Assembly (NCBI RefSeq): GCF_009928525.1
Contig: NZ_JAABOK010000021.1
Coordinates: 38,159-102,158, forward strand
Source: Chitinophaga solisilvae
GTDB lineage: Bacteria; Bacteroidota; Bacteroidia; Chitinophagales; Chitinophagaceae
DNA: 64,000 bases
Direction of reading: 5' to 3'
Made by a program: the position numbers and the translations under genes
In this document: piece after piece, positions 32,261 through 41,193 of the stretch
Numbering within the stretch: position 1 is the stretch's first letter
Layout: each line of letters starts with the position of its first letter
Notes under the pieces: model-generated
Told to the model about the DNA's origin: nothing
Database searches by the model: none
The model's input: only the letters and a program-made list of their open reading frames with translations

Positions 32261-35200
32261 TCAGAATACCAGGTTCACTCCCACCAGGTATTGACGCTGG
32301 TTCGGATAGGCGCCTTCATCGATACCAAATGCGGTGGTATTACCGGTGATCTCAGGATCTACGCCGGTATATTTTGTGATCGTAAACAGGTTGGCAGCCT
32401 GTATGTATGCCCTGCATTTCTGTACGCCCAGGCGCTTCATCATGGAGATGGGGAAAGTATAACCCAGCATCAGGTTCTTGGCGCGCAGATAAGATCCGTT
32501 CTCTACGAAATAGGAGTTAGGCACACCGGAAGTGCTGTTATAGGATTTGGTTTCCTGGATGGGCGCGGTGGCATTCTTACGTGTAGGCAGCCAGCTGTCA
32601 TACAGTGCTGTCTTGCTTTTCGCGCCTTCAAAGGAAGGATAGAAGTCTGTCCACCAACGTACCTGATTCCAGATTTTATTTCCCTGTACGCCGTACAGGA
32701 ACATGCTGAAATCGAAATTTTTATAGGTCAGACCGATATTCAGCCCGTAGGAAAATTTCGGGTTGGGATTACCCAGGTAGGTACGGTCATCAGCATCGAT
32801 CTTACCGTCATTGTTAACGTCTGCATATTTAAAGCGTCCCATGGCTGCGTCCTGCTGGTACTCTGCCAGTCCCGGGTACTTTGCTTTGGCAGCGGTATTG
32901 GCGGCGGTCACTTCTTCGGGGCTGTCCCAGAAACCAATGACCTTATATCCGAAAAACTCGCTGATAGACTGTCCGGTGGCATTACGGATGATGGCGCTCC
33001 CATTGAACCGGCGTGGCTGCAGATCAAAGTAGGGCGCTGATTCAGAAATAGCGATAATAGTATTGTTGTATGTGGTCAGCGTTCCGGTAACATCCAGCTT
33101 CAGATCTTTAGCCAGGTTTACTTTTACGGTGCTGGAGAAATCAAAGCCGTTATTCTTCATCCGGGCCACGTTGGAGTACGGTGCGGTAGCTGCCCCGAAA
33201 ACACCCGCCAGTTCAGGATTATAGAGCAGATCTCTTACCTCTTTGCGATAGTAGTCGAGTGTAAATTCCCATACGCCTTTGAACAGGGTGGCATCTATAC
33301 CGATGTTGGAGTTCACGTTACTTTCCCATTTGGCGTTGGGGTTGCCGATCTGCCGCTGCATATAGCCGGTGGCGGTAGTATTGCCGGTTCCTTTGATATC
33401 ATAGAAGGAAGAGGTTTTATCGAAACCGTAATAGGTAAATATATTGCTGGGCGTTACGTTGATCTGGTTGCCCATAATACCGTAGCCTCCGCGTAACTTC
33501 AGATCGGAGATCCAGGAAATACCTTTCATGAATTCTTCCTGTGAAATACGCCAGGCGGCACTTACAGCCGGGAAGTTACCATAGCGGTTGCTGGCGCCGA
33601 AGCGGGAGGAGCCGTCGCGGCGTATCAGCGCCCCGATCAGGTAGCGGTCATGATACGTGTAGTCTACCCTGGCAAAGAGCGAAAATAATCCGTCGCTGCC
33701 ATTATTACTGAAGTTGGTGGGCGTACCGGTACCGGTAGTCAGGTTGGTAAATGCCGGATCGAAGGTGAAGAAATCGGTAGACGTACCACCCAGGTTACGG
33801 AACACGTTATCATAGGCTTCTGTGCCGAGCATGACTTTCAGGTCATGGCGGCGGTTAAATACCTTATGATAGGACAGGGTGTTGGTCCATGTCCAGTTAT
33901 AGCCGGAGCCGGAAGATTCGGTATATGAGTTTGCCCGGTTGTTTTCCTGATTCTCGTATTCCGGGTAGGTAAAGTTGTGGTTGTTGAAGGAGAATATTTC
34001 TCCGCCGAAGCTGGTACGGATGGTGAAGTCTTTCAGGATGTCTGCTTCTGCATAAACGTTACCCAGCAATCTGCTGGCGAGCGCTTTGGTGCTGCCGAAG
34101 CGGTCCTGTATGGCCACCGGGTTACGTGCGTTACCCAGGTTTTTGCCGGAGCTGCCGGCATAGTTGCCCATAATATCGTAAACCGGTATGATGGGCATCT
34201 GGCGGAAGGCCATACCAATACCGCTACCTTCCTGCAGAATACCTATCTGCGGGTTATTAATGACAGAATACTCCAGGTTTTCCCCGATCCGGATGTGGTC
34301 TGTTACATTAAAGCTGCTGTTGGAACGAACTGCGTAACGTTTATTGTAAGTATTGGTGAGGGTGCCCTGCTGATTAAAATAATAGAAGGAGAAGAAGTAG
34401 TTGCCTATGTCGCTGCCTCCGGATACGGAGATATTGTGGCTGGTGATAGGCGCAGGTTTAAAGATTTCATGGAACCAGTCAGTACCTGCCTTGTTGGCTT
34501 TGTTGATGCGGTAAAAGCCATCCACATCGCTGGAATTTTTATAGAAGGGATCTACTTTATATTTTGAGGGGTCTACTGCCGGATCGCCTTCCATGGCGCC
34601 TGTTGGCGTGATGTAGTCCGGCAGGCGCGGTGTGGCGCCGTTGCCATATTGCTCGTCATCATATTTAGGATTAGGCGAGTTGGCGATGGCCAGCCATTTC
34701 AGGTTTGCCTGTTCCTGCGGATTGAGGAGGTGAAATACATTGCCACCTTTGGGACGCTGCACGCCATAGTAACCGTCGTAGGTAACTTTCACCCTGCCGG
34801 GGGAGCCTTTTTTGGTGGTGATGATGATAACCCCGTTGGCGGCACGCGCGCCGTAGATAGAGGCAGCGCCTGCATCTTTCAGCACCTGCATGGTTTGCAC
34901 ATCATTGGGGTTGACGTCGGCCAGGTTGGAAATAGGCACTCCGTCAATGATGTACAGCGGCGTGTTGTTACCGAAAGTATTCACCCCGCGCACGGATACC
35001 TGCGGTTCCTGGCCTGGCTGCCCGGTACCCAGGATGGTAATACCGGATACCTGCCCCTGCAGCTGATTGGCGATCTGGGCAGTCGGTTGTTTGGTCAGGT
35101 TTTCTACCCGTACAACGGATACGGCGCCGGTCAGGTCTTTTTTCTTCTGACTGGAATAACCGGTTACCACTACTTCTTCGAGCGAACCTACTTTCTCCGA

Positions 35201-35494
35201 GAGGGCAACATTAACCGGCCCGCTGCCAATGACCGCATCCTGCGGATCGTATCCGACAAAGGAAAAAATCAGCGTTTCACCCGTTTTCGCCTGAATGGAA
35301 AAGTTACCGTTAGGATCGGTGGCTGTGCCGCGGTTGGTACCTTTTATATACACCGTAACACCCGGCAACACATTGCCGGAGGCCTTGTCCGTCACTTTTC
35401 CCGTTACTTTCGTTTGTGCGAAGACGTTACTGCTACCTAACATAAGCAGTATGCCGCATAGGACGGCAAGTCCCTGGTAGAAATGTTTTTTCAT
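32261..35494 (-). CDS. SusC/RagA family TonB-linked outer membrane protein
   Basis: A 1077-residue TonB-dependent importer: signal peptide 1-26 (SSNVFA-Q), carboxypeptidase-regulatory-like domain (about 28-105, with LPGVTVYIKGTNRGTATDPN), the family box LEEVVVTGYSSQKKKDLTGA near 108, plug with PTAQIANQLQGQVSGI and NTPLYIIDGVPIS, then the long beta barrel ending in VGVNLVF. It pairs with the SusD 32 bases downstream. No sensor, sigma factor or hydrolase is directly attached; GH95 on the other side of the divergent gap is the nearest glycan enzyme. Sequence of the two SusC proteins in the window differs widely, so they are not recent duplicates. Confidence 0.96.
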   Translation of the reverse strand: MKKHFYQGLAVLCGILLMLGSSNVFAQTKVTGKVTDKASGNVLPGVTVYIKGTNRGTATDPNGNFSIQAKTGETLIFSFVGYDPQDAVIGSGPVNVALSEKVGSLEEVVVTGYSSQKKKDLTGAVSVVRVENLTKQPTAQIANQLQGQVSGITILGTGQPGQEPQVSVRGVNTFGNNTPLYIIDGVPISNLADVNPNDVQTMQVLKDAGAASIYGARAANGVIIITTKKGSPGRVKVTYDGYYGVQRPKGGNVFHLLNPQEQANLKWLAIANSPNPKYDDEQYGNGATPRLPDYITPTGAMEGDPAVDPSKYKVDPFYKNSSDVDGFYRINKANKAGTDWFHEIFKPAPITSHNISVSGGSDIGNYFFSFYYFNQQGTLTNTYNKRYAVRSNSSFNVTDHIRIGENLEYSVINNPQIGILQEGSGIGMAFRQMPIIPVYDIMGNYAGSSGKNLGNARNPVAIQDRFGSTKALASRLLGNVYAEADILKDFTIRTSFGGEIFSFNNHNFTYPEYENQENNRANSYTESSGSGYNWTWTNTLSYHKVFNRRHDLKVMLGTEAYDNVFRNLGGTSTDFFTFDPAFTNLTTGTGTPTNFSNNGSDGLFSLFARVDYTYHDRYLIGALIRRDGSSRFGASNRYGNFPAVSAAWRISQEEFMKGISWISDLKLRGGYGIMGNQINVTPSNIFTYYGFDKTSSFYDIKGTGNTTATGYMQRQIGNPNAKWESNVNSNIGIDATLFKGVWEFTLDYYRKEVRDLLYNPELAGVFGAATAPYSNVARMKNNGFDFSSTVKVNLAKDLKLDVTGTLTTYNNTIIAISESAPYFDLQPRRFNGSAIIRNATGQSISEFFGYKVIGFWDSPEEVTAANTAAKAKYPGLAEYQQDAAMGRFKYADVNNDGKIDADDRTYLGNPNPKFSYGLNIGLTYKNFDFSMFLYGVQGNKIWNQVRWWTDFYPSFEGAKSKTALYDSWLPTRKNATAPIQETKSYNSTSGVPNSYFVENGSYLRAKNLMLGYTFPISMMKRLGVQKCRAYIQAANLFTITKYTGVDPEITGNTTAFGIDEGAYPNQRQYLVGVNLVF

Positions 35495-36100
35495 AACGTG
35501 GTTTAAGGGAACGTTTAAGAAAATTGGTTAATGAATAAAATACCTGCTTTATATCATTACTGAGGCAGATATGGCTTTGCATGACAGTCCCCTTCCGTAC
35601 TGCGGCTGCGGGCAGCAAGGTACCGGGATAGAAATGGAAAGACATTACTTCTCCATTACACCACATCGGTGCCGTTGGACCAGGAGAAAATAATAATTGT
35701 CTGCCGGACAGTTAAAATATAACTACCGAAAAAAAGATGTCTACATGGATGCGGACATGTACAACATCAGGAGCAACCAGTTGGGTTCATCAGATCCTCA
35801 AATGATGAATAGCATTGGTTTTAAAGTCAATAAATAGTGAGAAACGCTTTTGGATTAATATCAACGCTTAGTTCAAAACAGATTTTGGTTCTCACGTGGA
35901 ATTTTTGTCTTACCAAGCCGAATATATAACAATATTTTAGCCCAAACAAGTGTCAGTTTAACATTTCCGCAAATATTCCCCGCATTTTTTGCAATCCGTA
36001 CAGCATTCCGGTATCCAGGGTTAAAAAAGTACAATTATTGGCTGATAAAAAGGAAAAAAAAGTGGATCTTTTATGTATGTTTATCGCTTAATATTTTTTC
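35495..36100. other. 606-base divergent gap upstream of the second susC
   Basis: An AT-rich region, richest in A/T near 35700-36100, between susC (minus) and the TMEM220-like gene (plus). I see no exact TAnnTTTG promoter for either gene, no P-family palindrome and no convincing ORF (a 77-codon minus frame at 35433-35666 overlaps susC and has no recognisable features). It presumably contains the control sites of the susCD operon. Confidence 0.4.
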
Positions 36101-36472
36101 ATGAAAGTTTTCAACATCGTATGCTGCGTTATTTTCATCATCTTCGCCGGGTTGCAATACAATGATCCGGACCCTTATATCTGGATGCCTATCTATCTCT
36201 ACAGCGCACTCTTCTGTGCACTGGCAGCCTCACAGCGATTTTTCCGCCCCTGGTATCTGGCAGGCATACTGGTTTACTTCGTATATGCGTTATATTTATT
36301 CTTCACAAAAGATGGCGTAATTGACTGGATTTCCCAGCACCAGGCAGAGAATATTGCACAAACCATGAAAGCAACCAAACCCTGGATAGAAGACACCCGC
36401 GAGTTTTTCGGGCTGTTTATCTGCATAGCGGTTCTTGGAGTTAATTATCTCTATTCAAAAAAGGTTATTTGA
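36101..36472 (+). CDS. TMEM220-like small membrane protein
   Basis: A 123-residue protein with four hydrophobic segments (about 3-20, 28-46, 52-68 and 104-120). The family mark Q-Y-N-D-P-D-P is at 19-25, between helices one and two, as in the transmembrane 220 family found in bacteria and animals. Function unknown. The TGA stop (36470-36472) lies inside the left arm of palindrome P9. GH95 follows on the same strand after P9. Confidence 0.82.
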   Translation: MKVFNIVCCVIFIIFAGLQYNDPDPYIWMPIYLYSALFCALAASQRFFRPWYLAGILVYFVYALYLFFTKDGVIDWISQHQAENIAQTMKATKPWIEDTREFFGLFICIAVLGVNYLYSKKVI

Positions 36473-36573
36473 GATTTTATTATTGGGGATTTCTATCCAC
36501 TCATGATCTACGTTATACCGTTCAGAGGACATCATGAGTGGATAGAAATCTCAAATAATAAAATCTCAAATAA
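36465..36573. repeat. Long intergenic palindrome P9 (TTGAGATTT type)
   Basis: Arms 36465-36507 and 36531-36573 pair over 43 bp with two mismatches and a 23-base loop. The outer arm is TTATTTGAGATTTTATTATT and the core ATTTCTATCCACTCATGAT is unique here. The left arm overlaps the stop codon of the TMEM220-like gene, and the right arm repeat (TCAAATAATAAAATC twice) ends 16 bases before the GH95 start. Confidence 0.94.
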
Positions 36574-36589
36574 TAAAATCATCTGAACA

Positions 36590-38869
36590 ATGAAGCAACT
36601 ATTCGCACTCCTCCTGTGTTGTCAGCTGGCGTATGCGCAGCCGCAGCCGCAACATAATCTCCACTTCAATACGCTGGCGCATAGCTGGGATGAAGCCATG
36701 CCCCTTGGGAATGGTATACTGGGTGCGCTCATCTGGGAAAAGAACGGACATCTCCGCTTTTCGCTGGATCGCGCCGACCTCTGGGATCTACGCCCCATGA
36801 AAGGGCTGGACCGTAAAGAATTCAGCTATAAGTGGGTGCAGGAACAGGTTGCTAAAAAAGACTATGGCATTGTGCAGGAATATTTTGATGCGCCCTATGA
36901 AGAACAGGCCGCACCCTGTAAAATTCCGGGTGGCGCCCTGGAGTTCGATACCCGCCAGTGGGGCGCAGCCACCAGCGTACAGCTGGATATTAAAAAAGCT
37001 GTCTGCCAGGTAGCCTGGAAAAATGGCGTTACGCTTACCACCTTTGTACATGCCACCGATCCCGTGGGAAGGTTCCGCTTTGAGCACGCGGGCAAAGACT
37101 TTCAGCCGCTGCTGATACCACCTGCATATGCCGGTGATGCACGGCAGGCAGCCGGCGGCTCCGTTGCCGGCGATGACCTCGCCCGCCTGGGATACGAACA
37201 GGGACATGTTAACAGTAACGGGCAAACGCTTACTTATCTGCAGAAAGGATGGAACGGCTTTGAATATGAAATCGCCGTTACCTGGAAACGGGTAGCCGGC
37301 GATGCCATAGAAGGGGTCTGGAGTATTTCTTCACACTATCCCGGCGAAAAGGCTGTTCGCGCCAGCCGTGTAGCCGGCGCCCGGATACAGCAACCCTACG
37401 CCAAAGACTATACGCAGCACATCCGCTGGTGGCAGCAGTTCTGGCAGCAGTCGGCTATCAGGCTGCCGGACAGCCTGCTGGAAAAACAGTGGTACCTGGA
37501 ACAGTATAAATTCGGCTCCGTAGCCAGGAGCAAGTCGCCGGTAATTACCCTGCAGGCCGTATGGACAGCCGACAACGGCCGTCTGCCACCCTGGAAAGGC
37601 GATGTACACAATGACCTCAACACACAGTTGAGCTACTGGCCTTCCTACAGCGGCAACCACCTGGAAGAAGCACAATCCTTTACCAACTGGCTGAACAAGG
37701 TGAAAGGTACCAGTAAAAATTATACACAACAATACTACGGTTCGTCCGGGCTCAACGTTCCGGGAGTGCAAACCCTGGATGGACAGCCTATGGGCGGCTG
37801 GATACAATACTCCTGTTCGCCTACCGTGTCCGCCTGGCTGGCGCAGCATTTTTACTGGCAATGGAAATACAGTATGGACAGCAATTTCCTGCGCAGGCAG
37901 ACGTGGCCCTGGATAAAGGAGACAGCCGCATTCCTGGAAAGTGTTACCATAAAAAACGCCGCCGGACAAAGACAGCTGCCCATCAGCTCCAGCCCGGAAT
38001 TTAATGATAACAATATTACCGCCTGGTTCCCGCAGACCACCAACTACGACCTGTCGCTGATGCGCTATGCCTTCAGCATTGCCGCTGAAACCGCAGGTTC
38101 CCTGTCGCTGCCGGCGGAGGCGGCACACTGGAAAGCAGTGCTGCATTCGTTACCGCCACTGGCACTATCTCCCGCCGGGGAAATGCTGATAGCACCTGGC
38201 GAGCCATACACCCATTCGCACCGGCACTTCTCGCATATGATGTCCGTATACCCGTTAGGGTTAGTACGTATGGAAAACGGTGAAAAAGAACAGGCCATTA
38301 TCCGCAACTCCATTCATCTGCTGGATAGCATAGGACCGCGGGGATGGTGCGGTTACTCCTACTCCTGGCTGGGTAATATGAAAGCCCGTGCCTGGGATGG
38401 AGAAGGCGCCGCTGCCGCCCTGCGCATCTTCGCAAAAGCTTTCTGCCTGCCTAACAGCTTCCACGCCAATGGCGACCAGACAAAAAGCGGCTATTCAGGA
38501 TTTACCTACCGCCCGTTTACGCTGGAAGGGAACTTCGCCTTCGCCGGCGGGCTGCAGGAAATGCTGCTGCAGAGCTATGCAGGATATATACACGTATTCC
38601 CCGCAGTGCCTTCTTCCTGGCAGGAACTGTCGTTTGATAAGCTCCGCGCAGAAGGCGCATTCCTGGTGAGCGCCGCCCGCAGCGGCGGACAGGTTACACA
38701 GGTAACCATCGCCGCCGAAAAAGGTGGTAAAGCCAGGCTGAAGCTGCCATTCCGCACCTGGTATCCCTACAGGGAACAGGGTGTTATTGCCAAAGAGCTG
38801 AAAGACGGCTTCATGGAAATCACCTTCCGTAAAGGTGGTTCCATTCAGCTCAACAACGGATATGAATAA
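36590..38869 (+). CDS. Glycoside hydrolase family 95-like protein (alpha-L-fucosidase/galactosidase type)
   Basis: A 759-residue exported enzyme with a signal peptide at 1-16 (AYA-Q). The N-terminal GH95 beta domain starts with H-S-W-D-E-A-M-P-L-G-N-G-I-L-G-A near 31 and DRADLWDLRP near 61. The (alpha/alpha)6 catalytic part has SSPEFNDNNITAW near 464, the YDLSLMRYAF segment near 484, H-S-H-R-H-F-S-H-M near 542, and the late PRGWCGYSYSWLGNMKARAWDG near 583. GH95 enzymes invert alpha-1,2-fucosides or related linkages. The length is near the family norm (about 750-800). It stands between palindrome P9 and a GC hairpin, so probably is its own unit. Confidence 0.85.
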   Translation: MKQLFALLLCCQLAYAQPQPQHNLHFNTLAHSWDEAMPLGNGILGALIWEKNGHLRFSLDRADLWDLRPMKGLDRKEFSYKWVQEQVAKKDYGIVQEYFDAPYEEQAAPCKIPGGALEFDTRQWGAATSVQLDIKKAVCQVAWKNGVTLTTFVHATDPVGRFRFEHAGKDFQPLLIPPAYAGDARQAAGGSVAGDDLARLGYEQGHVNSNGQTLTYLQKGWNGFEYEIAVTWKRVAGDAIEGVWSISSHYPGEKAVRASRVAGARIQQPYAKDYTQHIRWWQQFWQQSAIRLPDSLLEKQWYLEQYKFGSVARSKSPVITLQAVWTADNGRLPPWKGDVHNDLNTQLSYWPSYSGNHLEEAQSFTNWLNKVKGTSKNYTQQYYGSSGLNVPGVQTLDGQPMGGWIQYSCSPTVSAWLAQHFYWQWKYSMDSNFLRRQTWPWIKETAAFLESVTIKNAAGQRQLPISSSPEFNDNNITAWFPQTTNYDLSLMRYAFSIAAETAGSLSLPAEAAHWKAVLHSLPPLALSPAGEMLIAPGEPYTHSHRHFSHMMSVYPLGLVRMENGEKEQAIIRNSIHLLDSIGPRGWCGYSYSWLGNMKARAWDGEGAAAALRIFAKAFCLPNSFHANGDQTKSGYSGFTYRPFTLEGNFAFAGGLQEMLLQSYAGYIHVFPAVPSSWQELSFDKLRAEGAFLVSAARSGGQVTQVTIAAEKGGKARLKLPFRTWYPYREQGVIAKELKDGFMEITFRKGGSIQLNNGYE

Positions 38870-38874
38870 ATAAA

Positions 38875-38907
38875 TTTCAGCCGGCGGAGCGGCTCCGCCG
38901 GCTGAAA
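38875..38907. terminator. GC-rich hairpin after GH95
   Basis: A perfect 15-bp stem, TTTCAGCCGGCGGAG with CTCCGCCGGCTGAAA, and a 3-base loop, six bases after the GH95 stop. The flanks are A/T-rich but lack a long T-run on the plus strand. It is the likely terminator of GH95 and lies 38 bases before the DinB start. Confidence 0.75.
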
Positions 38908-38945
38908 AATTGTTCGTACATTGCCGGCAAAATTTTAGTCTCTAT

Positions 38946-39455
38946 ATGAAAAAAGCCGCTATCTCCCCTGACCCTCAATATTTCAGCCGTTATATCGACA
39001 AAGTTCCCGACATCGACCTGATACCGGCGCTGGAGCAGTCTTTACACGAATTACAGACAATGGACACCGCACCGCTGGAAGCAAAGGCCGATTACGCCTA
39101 CGGCCCCGGCAAATGGACCATCAAACAGGTGCTCCAGCATCTTACCGATACAGAAAGAATATTTACCTACCGTACCCTGTTATTTGCCAGGAAAGATAGC
39201 AATGTGGCTCCCGGCTTCGATGAGAACTACTATGCAGCAATTGCCGAGGTGGCAGACCGCTCCTTCGGAGAAGTACTGGATGAGCTGAAAGCACAGCGTA
39301 TGGCTACTATTGCGCTGTTCAAGAGTTTCAGCGACGAAGTGCTGTTAAGAAAAGGTATGTCCTGGAAATATGAAATGAGTGTGCTGGCCATGGGTTTCAC
39401 TACAGCAGGACACCAGATTCATCACTTTGAGGTGATCCGTGAAAGATACCTGTGA
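38946..39455 (+). CDS. DinB family protein (YfiT-like)
   Basis: A 169-residue four-helix DinB/YfiT-type protein. The metal-site histidines are visible: one in TIKQVLQHLTDTERI near 58 and the pair in TTAGHQIHHFEVIRERY near 154-158. DinB-fold proteins in Bacteroidota act as thiol-dependent transferases with bacillithiol or as metal-dependent hydrolases; no specific role is apparent. The ATG at 38946 is preferred to the TTG at 38910 since it yields the usual short N-terminus. A second DinB gene lies at 40469-41014. Confidence 0.85.
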   Translation: MKKAAISPDPQYFSRYIDKVPDIDLIPALEQSLHELQTMDTAPLEAKADYAYGPGKWTIKQVLQHLTDTERIFTYRTLLFARKDSNVAPGFDENYYAAIAEVADRSFGEVLDELKAQRMATIALFKSFSDEVLLRKGMSWKYEMSVLAMGFTTAGHQIHHFEVIRERYL

Positions 39456-39485
39456 GCATGATGCATCATGAATGATGAATTGTTG

Positions 39486-39505
39486 TACTAACATTTATGT
39501 TAGTA
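39486..39505. promoter_or_regulatory. Inverted repeat upstream of the SDR gene
   Basis: TACTAACAT-TT-ATGTTAGTA, perfect 9-bp arms with a two-base centre, 43 bases upstream of the -7 box at 39549. The size and centre spacing suit a TetR- or MarR-like dimer operator. It may also be a weak terminator for the DinB gene, but no T-run follows. Confidence 0.55.
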
Positions 39506-39548
39506 GTTGATAATTAGCTCTCCTCTTCTCTGAATCAGGCTACCGGCA

Positions 39549-39556
39549 TAGCTTTG
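39549..39556 (+). promoter_or_regulatory. -7 box for the SDR gene
   Basis: TAGCTTTG is an exact TAnnTTTG match, 19 bases before the ATG at 39576, so the leader would be very short. No TTTG at the ideal -33 spacing. Confidence 0.45.
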
Positions 39557-39575
39557 CGGTCATAAATACTTTTTT

Positions 39576-40316
39576 ATGAAACGTCTGGAAAATAAGATAG
39601 CACTGGTAACAGGAGGAAGTCGCGGTATGGGAGCGGCCATTGTTAAACGTCTGGCAGCAGAAGGCGCCACCGTTGTGTTCACCTATGGAAAAAGTGCCGC
39701 CAAAGCCAATGAGCTGGCCGCCACCCTGCAACAGGCCGGTCACCAGGTACTGGCCGTTGCGGCAGATGCTGCTGAAGTAACCGCCACTACCAACGCCGTT
39801 AAAACAACCGTTGATAAATTTGGTCGTATAGACATACTCGTTAATAATGCAGGTATCGCTGTTATGAAACCTTTTGAAGATTATACGCTGGAAGATTACG
39901 AATCCACCATGGCGGTGAATGTACGCAGCGTATTCGTAGGCACGCAGGCAGCAGTACCGCATATCGGCAAAGGCGGCCGTATTATCACCATCGGCAGCTG
40001 CATGGCAGAGCGGGTGAGCGGTCCGTACGGTACCCTGTACGCCATGAGTAAATCCGCCCTGACCTCCTTCAACAAAGGACTTTCCCGCGATCTCGGCTCC
40101 CGCGGCATTACCGTTAACCTGGTACAACCCGGCCCCGTAGACACCGACATGAACCCTGCCAGCGGTCCGCACTCCGACATGCAGCGCCAGAATATCGCCC
40201 TGGGCGAATACGGCACCACAGAAGATATTGCGGCCATCGTTTCCTTCCTGGCTTCAGAAGAAAGCGCTTATATTACCGGTTCGGCAATTACGATTGACGG
40301 AGGCACGAATGCGTAA
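39576..40316 (+). CDS. SDR family oxidoreductase (3-oxoacyl reductase-like)
   Basis: A 246-residue classical SDR. NADP-binding motif T-G-G-S-R-G-M-G at 12-19, with the Arg that favours NADP; NNAG at 90-93; catalytic Ser141, Tyr155 and Lys159 (YAMSK). The PGPVDTDMNP segment near 189 and C-terminal I-T-G-S-A-I-T-I-D-G-G-T-N-A match the FabG-like group often annotated as 3-oxoacyl-ACP reductase or glucose dehydrogenase. No fatty-acid genes are adjacent, so it is likely a specialised reductase. A possible operator (39486-39505) suggests it is inducible. It ends 5 bases before palindrome P10. Confidence 0.92.
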   Translation: MKRLENKIALVTGGSRGMGAAIVKRLAAEGATVVFTYGKSAAKANELAATLQQAGHQVLAVAADAAEVTATTNAVKTTVDKFGRIDILVNNAGIAVMKPFEDYTLEDYESTMAVNVRSVFVGTQAAVPHIGKGGRIITIGSCMAERVSGPYGTLYAMSKSALTSFNKGLSRDLGSRGITVNLVQPGPVDTDMNPASGPHSDMQRQNIALGEYGTTEDIAAIVSFLASEESAYITGSAITIDGGTNA

Positions 40317-40321
40317 GTGAA

Positions 40322-40472
40322 ATAATTACGAATTACGAATTGCGAATTACGAATGTAGAAGCGGAGAGCTAAACGTAGATTAAAGGTGATAACTTAAAAA
40401 ATATCTTCCTTTAATCTACGTTTAGCTCTCCGCTTCTACATTCGTAATTCGCAATTCGTAATTCGTAATTAT
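40322..40472. repeat. Long intergenic palindrome P10 (AATTACG type, core ACGTAGATTAAAG)
   Basis: Arms 40322-40386 and 40408-40472 are perfect over 65 bp with a 21-base loop. Outer heptamers and the core GTAGAAGCGGAGAGCTAAAC followed by GTAGATTAAAGG are shared with P4 and P6. The right arm supplies the stop codon of the convergent DinB gene (40469-40471, minus strand TAA). Confidence 0.97.
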
Positions 40473-41014
40473 CCCACCTGTTCTCCTTTCCCCAGCAGCT
40501 GATAATACATATAATCCGTATTCTGCGCGCCTGTAACCCCCACATTTCTTCCGATGGTTACTACCTGTCCGCGGTGGTAGATGGAGTGGCACATAATATG
40601 GTTGATGATCTGGGCGCGGGGAATATCGAAGGTGCCGGTAAAGGGAATCACTACTTCACAGGTTTCTTCCAGTTCTTCGGCCGAATAATTCCGGACCAGT
40701 TCATTCAGTTCTGTTGATACGGCCAGCACTTCGCTGAGCGCTTCAGCAACGGTACCGGTGAAAACAGCGCCGTACTCCAGCTGGGGATTTTCATTGCGGA
40801 GGTTGCTCAGCCACCAGTTTTCGGTGGTATAGATGTGGTGGAGGGTAGCTTTGATGGAAGAGAAGCTGGACGGCACTTCCTTTTCGAGCAGGGCGGCATC
40901 GTGGGTACGGAGCCATTCTACCAGGGCTTTGTTGGCCCAGAGGTTATAGGCGGTGTATTCTTTTACCATTTCAGTCAGGGTAGTGTTGCCGGAAGTAGTT
41001 GCTGTGAGTATCAT
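40469..41014 (-). CDS. DinB family protein
   Basis: A 181-residue DinB-fold protein. The helix-bundle metal ligands appear as H-H-I-Y-T-T-E-N-W-W near 60 and IMCHSIYHRGQVVTIGR near 145, the latter a classic DinB His-x3-His arrangement. It differs clearly from the DinB protein at 38946-39455, so it is not a recent copy. Thiol transferase or hydrolase activity is possible for the family. It is convergent with the SDR gene through palindrome P10, whose arm encodes its stop codon. The upstream side is divergent from the methyltransferase gene. Confidence 0.88.
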   Translation of the reverse strand: MILTATTSGNTTLTEMVKEYTAYNLWANKALVEWLRTHDAALLEKEVPSSFSSIKATLHHIYTTENWWLSNLRNENPQLEYGAVFTGTVAEALSEVLAVSTELNELVRNYSAEELEETCEVVIPFTGTFDIPRAQIINHIMCHSIYHRGQVVTIGRNVGVTGAQNTDYMYYQLLGKGEQVG

Positions 41015-41193
41015 AGTGTTTCAGTTTTATGTTTCAGTTTGATGATACAAAGAAAGCAAGGGGAAGTGACAGCTGTATGTCAGCAGGGTTTAAAAAATTT
41101 TCCGGCCGGCAGAAAAAACTTTTTTTTAGCAGGAAATTAATGAACCGTAACCCGCGAATAGTGTTAGAAGGAATAGCACGTAATTATTTAATA

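Noticed and set aside
35433..35666. 77-codon frame upstream of the second susC
   Set aside because: Overlaps the susC signal peptide region and shows no family features.
37331..38146. Minus-strand frame of 271 codons
   Set aside because: Lies wholly inside GH95, whose frame contains the family signatures.
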